Below, piece by piece: positions 46,501 to 57,390 of a stretch of DNA of 64,000 nt. Source of the DNA: Pseudisothecium myosuroides (Eukaryota; Streptophyta; Bryopsida; Hypnales; Lembophyllaceae); assembly GCA_951799445.1 (NCBI GenBank), contig OX637297.1, forward strand, positions 14,012,001-14,076,000, written 5' to 3'. Each line of letters opens with the position of its first letter. The stretch's first letter is position 1. Made by a program: the position numbers and the translations under genes. The notes under the pieces are model-generated. The model had not been told where the DNA came from. It made no database searches and worked only from the letters and a program-made list of their open reading frames with translations.

Positions 46501-48730
46501 TTGTAGGGGCGCGAAGTGCGGGAGCATCTATGGGTTTGAAAAACTTATCCCGGGAGTGACAGATTCTTCATGCCAGAAGCAGAATACGTGCTGTCTAGAG
46601 CTGATAGAGAGACCTTCTTTCAGACCCTTCGTGATCTTAAAATGCCTAGCCGGTACGTGTCCAATATACGACGCAAAATTGAGAAGGGTAAGCTCTGAGG
46701 GTTAAAGTCTCATGACTTCCACATCATCATGCAACAATTTTTGCTAGTCTGCGTGCGAAACATTCAAAACCAGGAATTAGCGTCTACCATAATCAGATTG
46801 AGCAAGGTTTTCCAAAGAGTGTGTGACAAGCTCATTAGCACAGACTGCAAGCAACAACTCTTACAAGATGTAGCAGAGACCATGGTATTACTTGAGAAGC
46901 AGTTGCCCCCCTCAGCTTTCACGATAATGATGCACTTGCCTTATCATATAGTGCAAGAACTCTTCATTTGCGGACCTGTCCACAATCGTTGGATGTATCC
47001 ATACGAGCGCTACTACTAGGGACTGAAGAGCTATGTGAGAAATCTAGCGAAACCGGAAGGCAACATGGCAGCAAGTTATAAACTAGAGGAAGCAGCGGGT
47101 TACGTGACGGAGTACATGTCAATTACAGCTCAACGTGCACTAGGGTGTGGGATGCTGAGGAGGATCCAACAATGACAGACAAAATCCTAGAAGGCAAGGG
47201 AATTCCGAGAGCTCTGACAAACGGCCGAAGGGAACTTTTTTACAATTTTGTAATAGACACGTCGGGTTACTGTGAGGAATTCTGGGAGTAAGTTGTTTAT
47301 TTCCGCTTCTATGATGTCGTCATAGGCAAGTGCAGATAGACTGCTAGAATGAAAATGACCGCTTTCATTATTTCAAGTGCACATTTTGCATGCAGTAGCC
47401 AAGGAAGTGAGGCTACTGCGTGTGACTGACGTCTTTGTTTGACCTATAGCCGTGAGAATGAAATCCTGTATTGATTGTTGTACACAAGAAGAAACAGGCA
47501 CGAAGGAATTATGAATTTGGAACTTGCATTAGAGGAATGAGAGCTTCCCTTGCTAGACACGATAGTGTCATTTTCATGACCAGCAGCGATGGCCACTCAG
47601 CCGAGTAGTGACTTTGATATGCAGACTAAGTAGGTCTTGTTGTGATGAGGATGGATACTGTGATCTCTATGCTATGTCGACGAAGAAGTGACGTAGCCCA
47701 TTGGTAGAATGGACTGATTAAGGCACTGTGATAGAGGCCGGATGAGGAATACCGCAGTTGATGTCATTTCGTTATGTCAGAGTCATGTCATGAAAATACT
47801 TGTCATGTTTTTGTCATGTGCATAGCTGAATAATGCAGTTGTTCTGATTCTGTAGACGGTACGAGCATCTTAAACTTGAACGGGATGAGTAGAGGAGGAT
47901 GTGGCGTCGACAGAACCTACACAGAAAGGGGAGAAGAAGGGCACCATATCCACAGAATTTAGGCGAGCTGCCTTCCTTTGCAATCTGGTTTGAAGATGAT
48001 GTATAGTTGGCACTGGCAAATGGAGTCGAAGTTCTAGACATTGTGGTGGATGTCTCAATACCCCCTAAATATCAGTGCAAAAAGTTCCGCAGCATAAAGG
48101 GCTTTCGAAAACCGATTTCGGGTGGCCAGTTTTGAGAGGAACTTACAAACTCGTGACAGCGGCATGGCAGCCACATTTATAAGACCGTGGCGGGCAAGTG
48201 CAAGGGACCAAAATGTAGTTGAAGCGGATGTGGAGTATATAGGGGAATTGAAAGAGATAGTGGAATTAGACTACCGGAGGATGTGTATTGTAGTTTTCGT
48301 ATGCAGGTGGATTAAAGCAAACTATCGAGGGCCAAATGCGACAGTGAAGAAGGACAAGTGGGGGTTCACGCTTGCAAATTTTGATTCGTGCTAGAGTTTT
48401 GGGAAAGAGTCATTTGTCTTCCCAAAACATTGTGAGCAGGTGTATTTCAGTGATGCTCCTGAATTGCCGAATTGGAGAGTTCTTCTGCGACGAGAGATTC
48501 AAGGGAGGAGAGTCAATAATTTTGTGGACACAGGCAGCGCCTATATGCTCTTCAACATTGGACGGGACTTTGAGCACGAAGGTCTTTGCCCACCTAACAT
48601 GATACTAGAGAACATCATCAGTCGCCCTTTAGGAGGTAGAGAAATAACAAGAGAGGATGTTTTCCAGGAAGCGGCACAGGAAGAAGAATTTTTTGATTTG
48701 GACCTCGGAGAGTCGTTTGACTCGGAGTGA
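43522..48730 (+). pseudogene. CACTA (En/Spm) TNP2-type transposase gene, decayed
   Basis: Domains come in TNP2 order. 43522-43797: N-terminal C-A-C-K-K-C-R region. About 43938-45330: Transposase_21-like core with a V-L-R-Y-F-P-V-I start, then G-V-N-P-Y-G-N-Q-S, W-P-I-L-L-A-I-Y-N-L-P-P-W, P-G-P-Q-A-P and Y-L-E-P-L-V-E-D-L. An intron (GCG/GTAAGA at 45331 to TTGCAG at 46389) leads to D-V-M-H-C-E-K-N-I-C. 46390-47287 holds H-D-F-H-I-I-M-Q-Q and, DUF4218-like, H-N-R-W-M-Y-P-Y-E-R-Y and S-Y-V-R-N-L-A-K-P-E-G. Exon 47856-48730 ends in a DUF4216-like part (W-G-F-T-L-A-N-F, C-E-Q-V-Y-F). Stops at 44929, 45004, 45118, 46504, 46537, 46696, 47017 and 48392, and shifts near 44400, 47140 and 48110, rule out a working product. 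Splice phases are kept. Exact 5' exon structure is unclear. Confidence 0.85.
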
Positions 48731-50076
48731 GGAAGTGGCGACGATGATCTTGCTCTTGTTGCGTGTTCTCGCTTCAATGAGGAATTCGTCACAGGAGCTG
48801 CTTGTGTTGCACACTGTCTTCGAGTTAGTTGTCGTTTGTACGCATAGTTTTGAAGCAGTGCAGAGTGTCAACGAAGCAGGGGTACTTTGCTTGACCTCAT
48901 TGTCCGAAGTGGGCATAGATATTCAGTCCTTCCTGTTAATCAGTGGTTTTTGGTTGAACTTCCATTTTCGGGTCCTCCGTTTAGAGTGCGTTTCTGGCAA
49001 CGAATATGGTGTCCAGAGATTTGCAGTACAATGTGCCAGGGAAACGCCTTTGCTCACAAAAATATGCAACTCTTCTGAATTGCAAAGGTCTGAATACTGT
49101 CAGCATAATTTGGAGCAGTAGGTAGATGTACCTCAAAAATGAAAAGCATGTGCACAGTCTTTGTATTACATTTAGACTTTGGAATTACCTTATAAAGAGC
49201 ATGACATTTGAGAAGGTGGTCACAATGGTTGGTGAGGTTGAGGATAGTGGATGAGGTGGCGGAAGGTTGTGGCTGCAAATTGTTTTAGGAGGATCGAATG
49301 TGGCATTGTCGATTTCTAAAAACAATACACAGCCGGACGGTTGGGTTTCTTTGAAAAACGAAGGAGTCTTTGGTATCTATAAATATTCAGTTTGTATGTA
49401 TTTGAGTATGTGCTATCATATATAGTGTGATATATGCACTGCTGTAAGCCGGAATCCCATTTTTAAAAATGAAACAGAAAATGCCGTTTAGTAATTTCCA
49501 AGATTCTTCTTTCCCTGATGTTGTCGATTGCACTGTTAATTGTTCAGTACAGAAAACATCGAACCTGTTGAAAAATACTTCTAGAATCTGTTTGCCTACT
49601 GAAAAAACCTTTCCTGTTGGTTCCAACACATTTGTCTTGATTTTGTCTTGGTTTTGCACACCGCTCTAGTAGTGTAGGATTGCCATCCTTCGTGGACGGC
49701 CCTGATGACCAATTACAGTACCATGATTAAGGTGAGCAAACTGTGATTACCCCTCCTACTTGCCTTGGGGAATGACCCCGTATAAGCTTACTTAGTGATC
49801 TCTGGACGGCCATTGTGTTTGCTTTGGAGCTGGCCGGACTTGGTTTGCAAAAAGCCTTGCCTTCTAGCTCTGAAGTATCCGTGTTCCGGAGATTGTGCAC
49901 ATTGTTTCAGAGCGTCCCCCCCCCAAGCTAGACGTCCTTGGTTTGGATAAAGCCTTGGTGTGTAGTTTTGGAGGAAGCCTGATTGTTGTACCAGTGTGCC
50001 CATTTCCCAGCATCCGGTCATTCATTTTTCCGTGTCCGAGCAATAGCAGGCCTATTTCTTTGGTAGGGGAAGGACA
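48731..50076. other. Spacer between the TNP2-like gene and the RING-like gene
   Basis: No domain-bearing frame. Several short frames follow the TNP2 stop but look random. In CACTA elements the two genes are often adjacent, so this could be intergenic DNA inside one element; no element end was found. Confidence 0.4.
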
Positions 50077-52440
50077 ATGGAGAATATCGGGACTCCCAGC
50101 TTCGGGGAGAACCCCGCAACACCAGCAAAGAAGAGGAGGGGTAATAGAGTGGCACTGGACTACACCGTGTTCAATGCAAAGGACCAGGATGCAAAGCCTG
50201 GGTAGGAACTGGTCCGTGGTTCATGGACCCAGTTGCAGTCTTCCAGATTTTTGGATTGGGCACACATATGCCGTCATTGGCATCGAGACCGATACTCCAC
50301 TTTTGTAAAGGCTGGTTTCGTGGACATCGACACGTGCGGGCATCTCTGCTTCAAGAAGAGACTAATTAAATTGGCAAGAGCATTGTGGGACACGAACACA
50401 AAGAAGGACGGCACTTTGACACTATGCCAAATGACTTATGTCGAGGTGTTCTTGGGGTGGACAGTGAAGTGGGAGACGTTCCAGCAAACGCAATGTTCTG
50501 GCCGTAAACCAAACAAACTAAGCTCCATCCTGCCAAATGATGACATGGTTTTGGAGGGGGACACATCGACGAGTCGCAAAGACGTGAGGATGGTGGAGGC
50601 AAGAGGTTCTCGCCAAGATGATGTGGACATGACAGAAAGGCAATTGAATGAGGTGGATGTTGCCCTTGGCCCCCACAAGATAGCCTTGGATAATGTGGAT
50701 GGACATGCAAGTGTCCACCCTTCTTCTTCCACGGATGAGCACCAGTTAGAGTCGTTGGCAACAATGGATGAAGGTACCTAAGCAAGTCATGATCAAGATG
50801 AAGTCATCCAGCTACGTGCACTAGCACATGCATTGCAAGAGCAACTAAATGAAGTCACGCAACGGCATGCGGACAAGCTGAGAAGAGAGGTAGAGAAGTC
50901 GAAGGCTCTCAAGGAGGCCAACATCATATTGAGGGCCCAAGTGCAACGTGCAGTAGTTGAAGAGTCTCCAATACGTGATGAAGGAGGTGTTTCTGTAATT
51001 GCGTTAGCTGCCATGCAAGCACACGTAGAGCAAGCCGAGTTGGAAGTACATAATATGGCGGTTGTACTGACCGATGTATCCAATGCGTTGAACAACCACA
51101 ATGAGGTAGTTTCCCGAACCGAGAAGTTGGAAGCCAAAGTGGCCCAACTCCACGCCGAGATGAACAACATGAAGTGCTTGCTAAGCAACATGAAGTTGGT
51201 GTGCATTTTGGCCCGCAATGAATCGGAACAAATGCAGCATGAGGTTAGGAAAATAGCCGTAGAATTTTGGGACGGAGAAATAAGGTATTTCGGTATGACG
51301 TCATGGCCACTCCTTGAAGTCTTGTTTCTCAGTGGTTTGCCTAAAATGCCAGGAAGTACAAACATTGATTGGAACAGAGACCCCGCCTTGGAGTTCCAAT
51401 ATAATACTTTAAGGCGGCGATACCGCGTTGAGGGTGACCCCGAAGGCCCATTGCCACTGTTGTGGGCAGACCTGACGGCACTAGAAGAAAATTGCGTTAC
51501 ATTCCCTAAAAACGCGTCACCTTGTTTTCGTTGAGTTCTTGTTTCAAAACGAAGTGGAAAAGCCAAAAAACGTAGTTTTCTGCGTTTTCCTACGCTTTTT
51601 GCGTTTTGACTGCGTTTTGAAATGGGAACTCAACAAAAACAAGGTGACACGTTTCCAAGGAATTTAACACAGTTTTCTTCTAGTGCGGATTTTGTCAAGG
51701 ACGGGTCCACTTGCATCATTTGTTTGGGTCCATTTGGCACTGAGGGCGAATGGAATTTGGGTACATGTTGCCGTGTGTTCCACCCACAGTGTCTAATACC
51801 CACAATGGTGACAAAAAAGAGATGCCCGCAATGTTGAGCTCCCTTTCATGGTCGCCTATACCAAATGTTTGACTTGGAAAACCATATGCCTGAGCATTAT
51901 GAGTACAACAAAGAGAATTTGCTTGGCAAAGCACGACATTAGTGGGGGCAAGACATGATCTGGCTGTGGAGGTGGAATCACTGGAACATTGATCTTCCAA
52001 CACGAAGCGTGGACAAAGTGAATTTCAAGGATGGCAACCAGATATCGAGGTGTGGCAGATACATGCATCCAGGGCACGAAGCGCCGAAGCAAAAAAATTT
52101 TGCGTCTTGTCTTGGTGGCCACTAGGACTTCCTCCTTGATGCCTTCATCCGAGCACCATACCCAGGCGGCAAACCCCTCTTCAACAATGAAGGGGAGCTA
52201 CTTGCTTGGGAGGGGGAACTAGGAGACGTGGTTGCTGTAAAATATGAAAACCATCGGGCATACCATGAGATGGTAATCCTAAGTGCCATTTACGGGTTTT
52301 TACAACGTGAACATGATAAAGTCCCCTTGGAGCTTCTGAAGGTTTTGCAATCCAAAGAAGGATTGCAAAGTTTTCTGGCCTCAAGTATAGCCCGCGGTGT
52401 CATCAAACCGGGTTTGGAAGAACAGGAACGTCCTCACTAA
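50077..52440 (+). pseudogene. Coiled-coil plus RING-like protein gene, split by a MITE, five stops
   Basis: From the ATG at 50077 one frame runs to 51478, then after the MITE (51479-51685 plus one target copy) to TAA at 52438-52440. Internal stops are TAG 50203, TAA 50779, TGA 51835, TAG 51940 and TAG 52123; all fit CAG, CAA or CGA before C-to-T change. The N-terminal part has a basic K-K-R-R-G-N-R patch, W-A-H-I-C-R-H-W-H-R-D-R-Y and C-G-H-L-C-F-K-K-R-L-I-K-L-A-R-A-L-W. The middle is a long heptad-rich coiled coil (about 50830-51250). Past the MITE comes C-I-I-C-L-G-P-F, then G-T-C-C-R-V-F-H-P-Q-C and C-P-Q-C, a RING-H2-like zinc module with Arg where a His ligand is expected. The C-terminal part (D-V-V-A-V-K-Y-E-N-H-R) is protein-like but unnamed. 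Whether it belongs to the CACTA element just upstream or was captured is open. It may have been an E3-ligase-like or DNA-binding protein; function not known. Confidence 0.6.
51479..51685. mobile_element. 207-bp CACTA-type MITE inside the RING-like gene
   Basis: Ends CACTAGAAGAAAAT and GTTTTCTTCTAGTG are inverted; CGG flanks both sides (51476-51478 and 51686-51688). Internal GCGTTTT-rich sequence is partly palindromic (CAAGGTGACACG and CGCGTCACCTTG). It has no coding. With the element and one CGG removed, the codons on both sides are in one frame (ACG then GAT). Confidence 0.9.
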
Positions 52441-53244
52441 ATTGTACCTCATGGCAAAGGCACCAGCGCGCACACAAATGTACAAAGTAGGAGCGACGTC
52501 ATTATAATAAATTAGCCATCATGCAGGACACTAGGACATAGGTATCGTACGAGTTGTACATAGTGTATATTCCCCATTTTCTTTGAACTCGTTGTATGTC
52601 CAAAAGTTTTTTTGAAATAAAGGTGAATATTAACATACTTGAACATTTGATGCATGCCCTAAAGCTTGTTTCTCATTTCGCGATATTCACACCTAAACCC
52701 TAAACCGTCCCCAATGGACAAAATAAGACACCCACCTTTCTAAGTTCTAATTTGTACTAATGTTTGCATGATTTGTGGGGTGTCTAAAAAGGCCTTCCTG
52801 AACTCCGGAATTTGGGTCCCAATCTAAACCACAAGCGTCCAACTGGATCATCCACCGTAAAACCGTCCCCAGGGCTATTTTTAGGGCCGTCCCCAGGGCT
52901 GTCCAGCCAGATCGTCCATCATTTTTGTCCATGGGACCGTCCTTGTAGTCCGTCCCCGTGGTCCATCCTTCGCCTACCCACACGGTTCTTTCAAGGTCCG
53001 TTGACGTACTCCGACCCCTAAACCGTCCACAGAATCCTCTGCCGCAAAAACCATCCACAAAGTCCGTCCTCAAAAACCGTCCTAGGAGACCGTCCGCTAG
53101 AACCGTCCACGGAGACCGTCTACTAAGACCGTCCACAAAGTTCATCGGCAGCGAAGGTCCGTCCACGGAATCCGTTTGCCGTCGGGTCAGTCCATTCGCG
53201 ACGCGATTGCTGTCATCTACTCTGTCGACCGTGGTAACTAAATT
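52441..53244. repeat. Spacer followed by a degenerate ACCGTCC-type repeat
   Basis: About 52850-53170 holds some 20 short units built on CCGTCC and ACCGTCCAC, spaced roughly 10-25 bp. A 176-codon minus frame here is Asp/Gly/Arg-rich simply because it reads GGACGG repeats; I do not call it a gene. The part before 52850 shows AAACCCTAAACC near 52695 (two telomere-type units) but no gene. Confidence 0.6.
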
Positions 53245-53247
53245 TAC

Positions 53248-53441
53248 CACTAGTAGAAAATGTAAGAATTCTAACATAATTCTATTGATTTGGTCGCGTT
53301 TTCTCGGTCACTATCCTGTTGATTTCCAACAGAAATCTATTAAAATTAACAGATTTCTATTGGAAATCAACAGAACAGTGACCGAGACAATGCAACCAAA
53401 TCAACAGAATTTTAGTAGAATTCCTGCGTTTTCTACTAGTG
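53248..53441. mobile_element. 194-bp CACTA-type MITE, target duplication TAC
   Basis: Ends CACTAGTAGAAAATG and CGTTTTCTACTAGTG, flanked by TAC (53245-53247 and 53442-53444). The interior forms a near-complete hairpin: GTTGATTTCCAACAGAAATC on the left pairs with GATTTCTATTGGAAATCAAC on the right. Confidence 0.92.
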
Positions 53442-53619
53442 TACCCCATTAGACAACCCTAACAGGTAAGATTCGGTTCGGACAAACGCTGGGGTTTGAT
53501 CTTGATGTACCATTGGTCAGACCGACGTCCGGATGTGACGTGACGGGGACAACCCTGAAAGACACATAGACACAACCTTCTCTCTTGACTTCATAGTTCA
53601 ATTACAATATAGCATGTGA

Positions 53620-54400
53620 TTTGCTTCCTTGTCAAAGATGCACTTCAATGTAGCAGTAGCTTGTTAAGTGTGTTTCCTTAGCTGTAGCAATCCTTTATTG
53701 TTGTGATCCATTTCTTCCCAACAATCCTTCATGTATGTTTGATAGCGGAAGAATGTGGACTCCAAGACCCCAGAAATATGCATCCATGCTTGCATGTACA
53801 CACATATCTTTTCAACCGTCTCCATCCTTCTTCAACGTGAGTCATAATGAACTAGTCTATGGACTTCAATCTTCATGAAGGCTCTATGCTTGAACGTTGA
53901 ATTCCAATACATGCGTTCGCAAAATGCTCAAATCTTCTCCCTTGAAAATGGCTAAATGCAATTTTGGTTGCAACAAACTTTATTAGACACTGCGTTGATG
54001 GAATCTTGAGTGAGGAGATTCTTAGTATTGATAGCAATTTTTTGAGGCGGATTCTAGATGGCACTTGTATATGGTCTAGAAGACGCTGCAGATGGCAAGT
54101 TCAAGAGAGCAACTTTAAGAAGGTTGAATTTGTCTTGGACTTCATGGTCATGGAGACTTGCACCATGGCAATGGACTAGATGAATAAGCCAAGCTAGGAT
54201 CAAGGTCATCCAATCCTGTGGCATGTCCTCTTTGCAATGTGTCTTTGAAATGTAGACAATTACATGAGTATTTCTGAGAGGGCCGTTGGCACCAAGCATA
54301 AGGTTAGAGTCAATTGTGTAGCAAGTACCTTTACCAATAAGTACTCCAGCTTTGTTGTTCAGAGTAAAAACCTTCTTATTCTAAAGTCAACGTGGATGTC
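53620..54400 (-). pseudogene. Truncated second copy of the DUF7869 gene (N-terminal part)
   Basis: The minus frame aligns by eye with residues about 45-300 of the 7.2-10.0 kb protein: L-L-T-Q-D-S-I-N-A-V-S-N versus L-L-T-Q-D-S-I-N-S-V-S-S, K-V-C-C-N-Q-N-C-I versus N-T-C-C-V-N-N-C-V, P-F-S-R-E-K-I versus P-F-S-R-D-K-I, F-C-E-R-M-Y versus F-R-E-R-M-Y, and Q-A-T-A-T-L-K-C-I. In-frame stops replace a Gln (TAG) and an Arg (TGA) found in the other copy, and other stops are present. It ends abruptly near 53620 without the C-terminal nuclease-like motifs. The divergence is high, so this is an old copy of a related, not identical, element. Confidence 0.8.
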
Positions 54401-54599
54401 CTTTACACTCTGGAACACCAACATTCATTCTAGGCTCAGAACGCCAACATCTGCAATTTGTTACCTCATCAAATGTATCTATATTGTTGATAAGGGCGGC
54501 CGTGGAATCCATGGTACCAAGACATTTTCACAAGATGGATTACGGTAAATAAAAATAGCTATTGAAATGATCATTTCATGTAGAACCATATTCAATATG

Positions 54600-55680
54600 T
54601 CAACTTCAAATCAACTCAACCTAAATGCTATATAGTAAAGACAAAATATGACACAGTTTTTTCTAGCTATACTATAGTATAAATCCTTGTGATTAAGTCT
54701 AAAAAGGAAAAATTTATTCTAAAGTGCATTACTCTTTTATGTCCAATGGAGACGGAGGTCATCACAAATTTAGCTCGACTTGATGTAAACAACTATGTAA
54801 CTATTTACTTTGAAATCTAGAAGGATAGGTATTGCATACAATATTGGTTACAAAAATCTAGACATCCAGGATCAATATTTTCACAACCATCTCCATTGCA
54901 ATGTAAACTAATAGATTCAAATATGAACTTTATAACAAGTTCTTTTCCTTTTAAGGCTAAATCTATATAAAAATATAAAAATCATTGTAAACAATTCATT
55001 ATTTGCAAATAATGTTAAGTGCTCCTAGATGTCATATTATGCCTTCTAGGTGAAGTTGACCTGATGTGCAATACAATCTTCTACTCTAAATATTAGTGAA
55101 TAAAGTCTTTTAGGTCAAGTTGACCTAATATGCATAGGTTTGTCTGAAAAAAGGTATCACACTTGTTCAAGTCAACTCAACCTGAAACGTAATGGGCTAA
55201 TGGCCTGAAATTTCATCTCCTTGGATCCTTCATTTTGAAGTTTACTGGTTCTAGTTTTAGTTTTTTTTAATTCTACGGTTCATTTGACTTGACATACACT
55301 AGTAGAAAAAAAAAAAATTTTGTTGTTTTGGATGCGTTGTTTTGGAGAAAATTTGACAGAAATCTGTTGAAATCAATAGATTTTTGTCAAATTTTCTCCA
55401 AAACAACGCATCCAAAACAACAAAACAAAAAAAAATTCTACTAGTGATAAAATGAACAAAAATTCTACAGAACATTTGTTGTCTAGTTATATTTTTTTCT
55501 GCTCCAATAGTTTTCTTATTTAGGTTGGGTCGACCTAAAATGTGTTCTTGGATTCTCAAGGTCTCTAGGAATCTGGGTCTGAGGTTCTCTGTGTCTTTGG
55601 TTCTAAAGGTCTTTGAGTCTCTAGTTAAGGTTGACTCAACCCTAAACGTGATCTCCTTAGGTCAACTCAACCTAAATGTT
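54600..55680. repeat. Second palindrome family: AGGTCAA..TTGACCT type, seven copies
   Basis: Short palindromes with AGGT(C/T)(A/G)A and T(C/T)GACCT-type arms occur near 54608, 55048, 55111, 55166, 55519, 55626 and 55658; the best is TAGGTCAAGTTGACCTA at 55111-55127. They lie upstream of the truncated DUF7869 copy on its minus-strand orientation, as the 10.3-12.2 kb array does for the longer copy, but with another sequence and irregular spacing. Confidence 0.7.
55297..55446. mobile_element. 150-bp CACTA-type MITE, target duplication ATA
   Basis: Ends CACTAGTAGAAAAAA and TTCTACTAGTG, flanked by ATA (55294-55296 and 55447-55449). The interior is a hairpin with TTGTTTTGGATGCGTTGTTT and its inverse. 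It landed between palindromes of the second family. Confidence 0.92.
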
Positions 55681-55699
55681 TCCAGTATTTACGGAATCT

Positions 55700-56889
55700 T
55701 CAACTATGAACTGTCTAGTTCCTCTTACATCCTGGATATTATGGCGACAAATTCAAGAATGACAACAGTAGTTGTATGCAATTGAAAAGAAAAATGAAGA
55801 ATTTAACAACTGGATGCAAGATTTAAGACTCACCATTACAATGCAAAATAATATGAAACTACAACACATTAGACTTTGTGCAATAGTTTTTTAGTGAAGG
55901 ACTACTGTGTGCTAAAATAACATAATGAAAACAAAATACATGGAAATCATCAAAGATACAACAGAACCGTCTGTGACATATTCATAGTGATTAGTGTCTT
56001 CTTGACAAACTCCTCAACAATAGTCTTGCACGACATATATTGTACGCAACCTTTACAACATGCAAAAAACAATGGGCACAATATGGACAGCGCGCTTGGA
56101 GGTGCACACACAAATCTAAAAATGAAAGAAAAGTTGATCTAAATTGGTCGTCGACAAAAGTCGAGGACTTCTTGGCAGGAATGTGGAAGGCGGCAAGTAC
56201 AAAAACAAGTTTTGAACTTCTAAAAGTCATGCACAACTGCAGACAATTGTGTCCAATTACTAGAATTGCCATGCCTTCAATATTGTTGAAAGGACATAGG
56301 CAAGTTGGACCAATCACTTTAAATGATCCCACTACTCTCTTCAAAGTCAACAATGCTTCAAAGATTTGTTTTCTATATTGAAAGAAATATGTAGTCTAAA
56401 TTATCTTAAATTTCTGAATTCTATAATTTTGAATTCTATAAATTTCTCTTAATTATCATAAAGTTCAGGGAATTTTCACAAATTTGGAGCAACAACTTCC
56501 TGCCAATATTCCCTTTGCATTTTAAGGGCATTGAGAAGTCAACATTAGAATTAAAATAGTGCATTGTATCATAAACTTAAGGGTCATTGGAGAACATAAG
56601 AATCTGATATATTAACTCCATTCCCTTCTTATAAAAATTAGCATAAATAGTCTATACATCTATTTAAAAGAGAACTAAATGGTCTAGGATATCCAATGCT
56701 AGTTTTTTTGCAGGTAAGAGCTTAGGATTTAAATTCAAGGCTCTAGATTTAGAGTGTAGGATTTAAGGTTTAGGTTCAATGGCTTTCTTGCTTAAACACT
56801 ATAGCCTATTTACAACTTCTACACCTTTTTTTTGTAGCCGCACAAACAAATTAAAATACTTCTTTGATTTGAATTCATTATTGTACAAA
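55700..56889. other. Spacer with one unrecognised frame (56040-56381)
   Basis: The plus frame at 56040-56381 (K-W-R-C-T-H-K-S-K-N-type, then M-W-K-A-A-S-T-K-T-S-F-E-L-L-K-V) is moderately protein-like, but an equally long minus frame overlaps it and no domain is visible. The rest is AT-rich. I do not assign a gene with confidence. Confidence 0.3.
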
Positions 56890-57390
56890 AATGAAAAAAA
56901 ATTGGAATTAGCCAAGCCTTGTACTTTAAAGAAACCAAATTCCAAAAGTCATGACACTCGTATGAAAAAGAAGGAAAAAAGAATGTGCAAGTTGAAAATA
57001 CTCTATTCATTTGGAATTCATGTTGAGTATGTTGAATTAGTGCTCCATTTTCAAAAAAATTCTATGAGAATGAAAAAAAATTGGAATGAGCCATGCTTTG
57101 TACTTTAAAAAATCCAAATTCCAAAAGTCATGAAATTCAAATAAGAAAGAAGGAAACAAAAATGTGCAAATTGAAAACACTCTACCAATTTGCAATTCAT
57201 GTCAAGTACATTCATTTAGTACTCTACTTCATTAAATTTTCTACAAGAATGACAAAAGAAATTGAAATAATCCATGTCTTGTACTTTAAAGAAACAAAAT
57301 CCCAAAAGTCATGACAATCCTTTGGAAAAGAAAAGAAAAAATAATGTGCAAGTTGAAAATACTCTGCTCATTTGGAATTCATGTCTCGGG
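56890..57390. repeat. 179-bp tandem repeat, nearly three copies
   Basis: Units starting AATGAAAAAAAATTGG begin at 56890, 57069 and 57248, an exact 179-bp period with diverged sequence. Shared words are CCTTGTACTTTAAAGAAAC, CCAAAAGTCATGA and AATGTGCAAGTTGAAAA. A partial unit precedes the first. Short frames inside are by-products. Confidence 0.88.

Noticed and set aside
50366..51566. Minus-strand frames of 139 and 257 codons
   Set aside because: They lie opposite the coiled-coil gene, whose plus frame has the recognisable RING-like module and coherent empty-site frame.
715..52440. Reassigned stop codons (nonstandard genetic code)
   Set aside because: All three stops occur within frames, frameshifts are also present, and intact genes in the same window end normally. 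Decay explains it better.
52747..53277. 176-codon minus-strand frame
   Set aside because: It reads GGACGG-type repeats and half of a MITE; composition is repeat-driven and no domain is seen.
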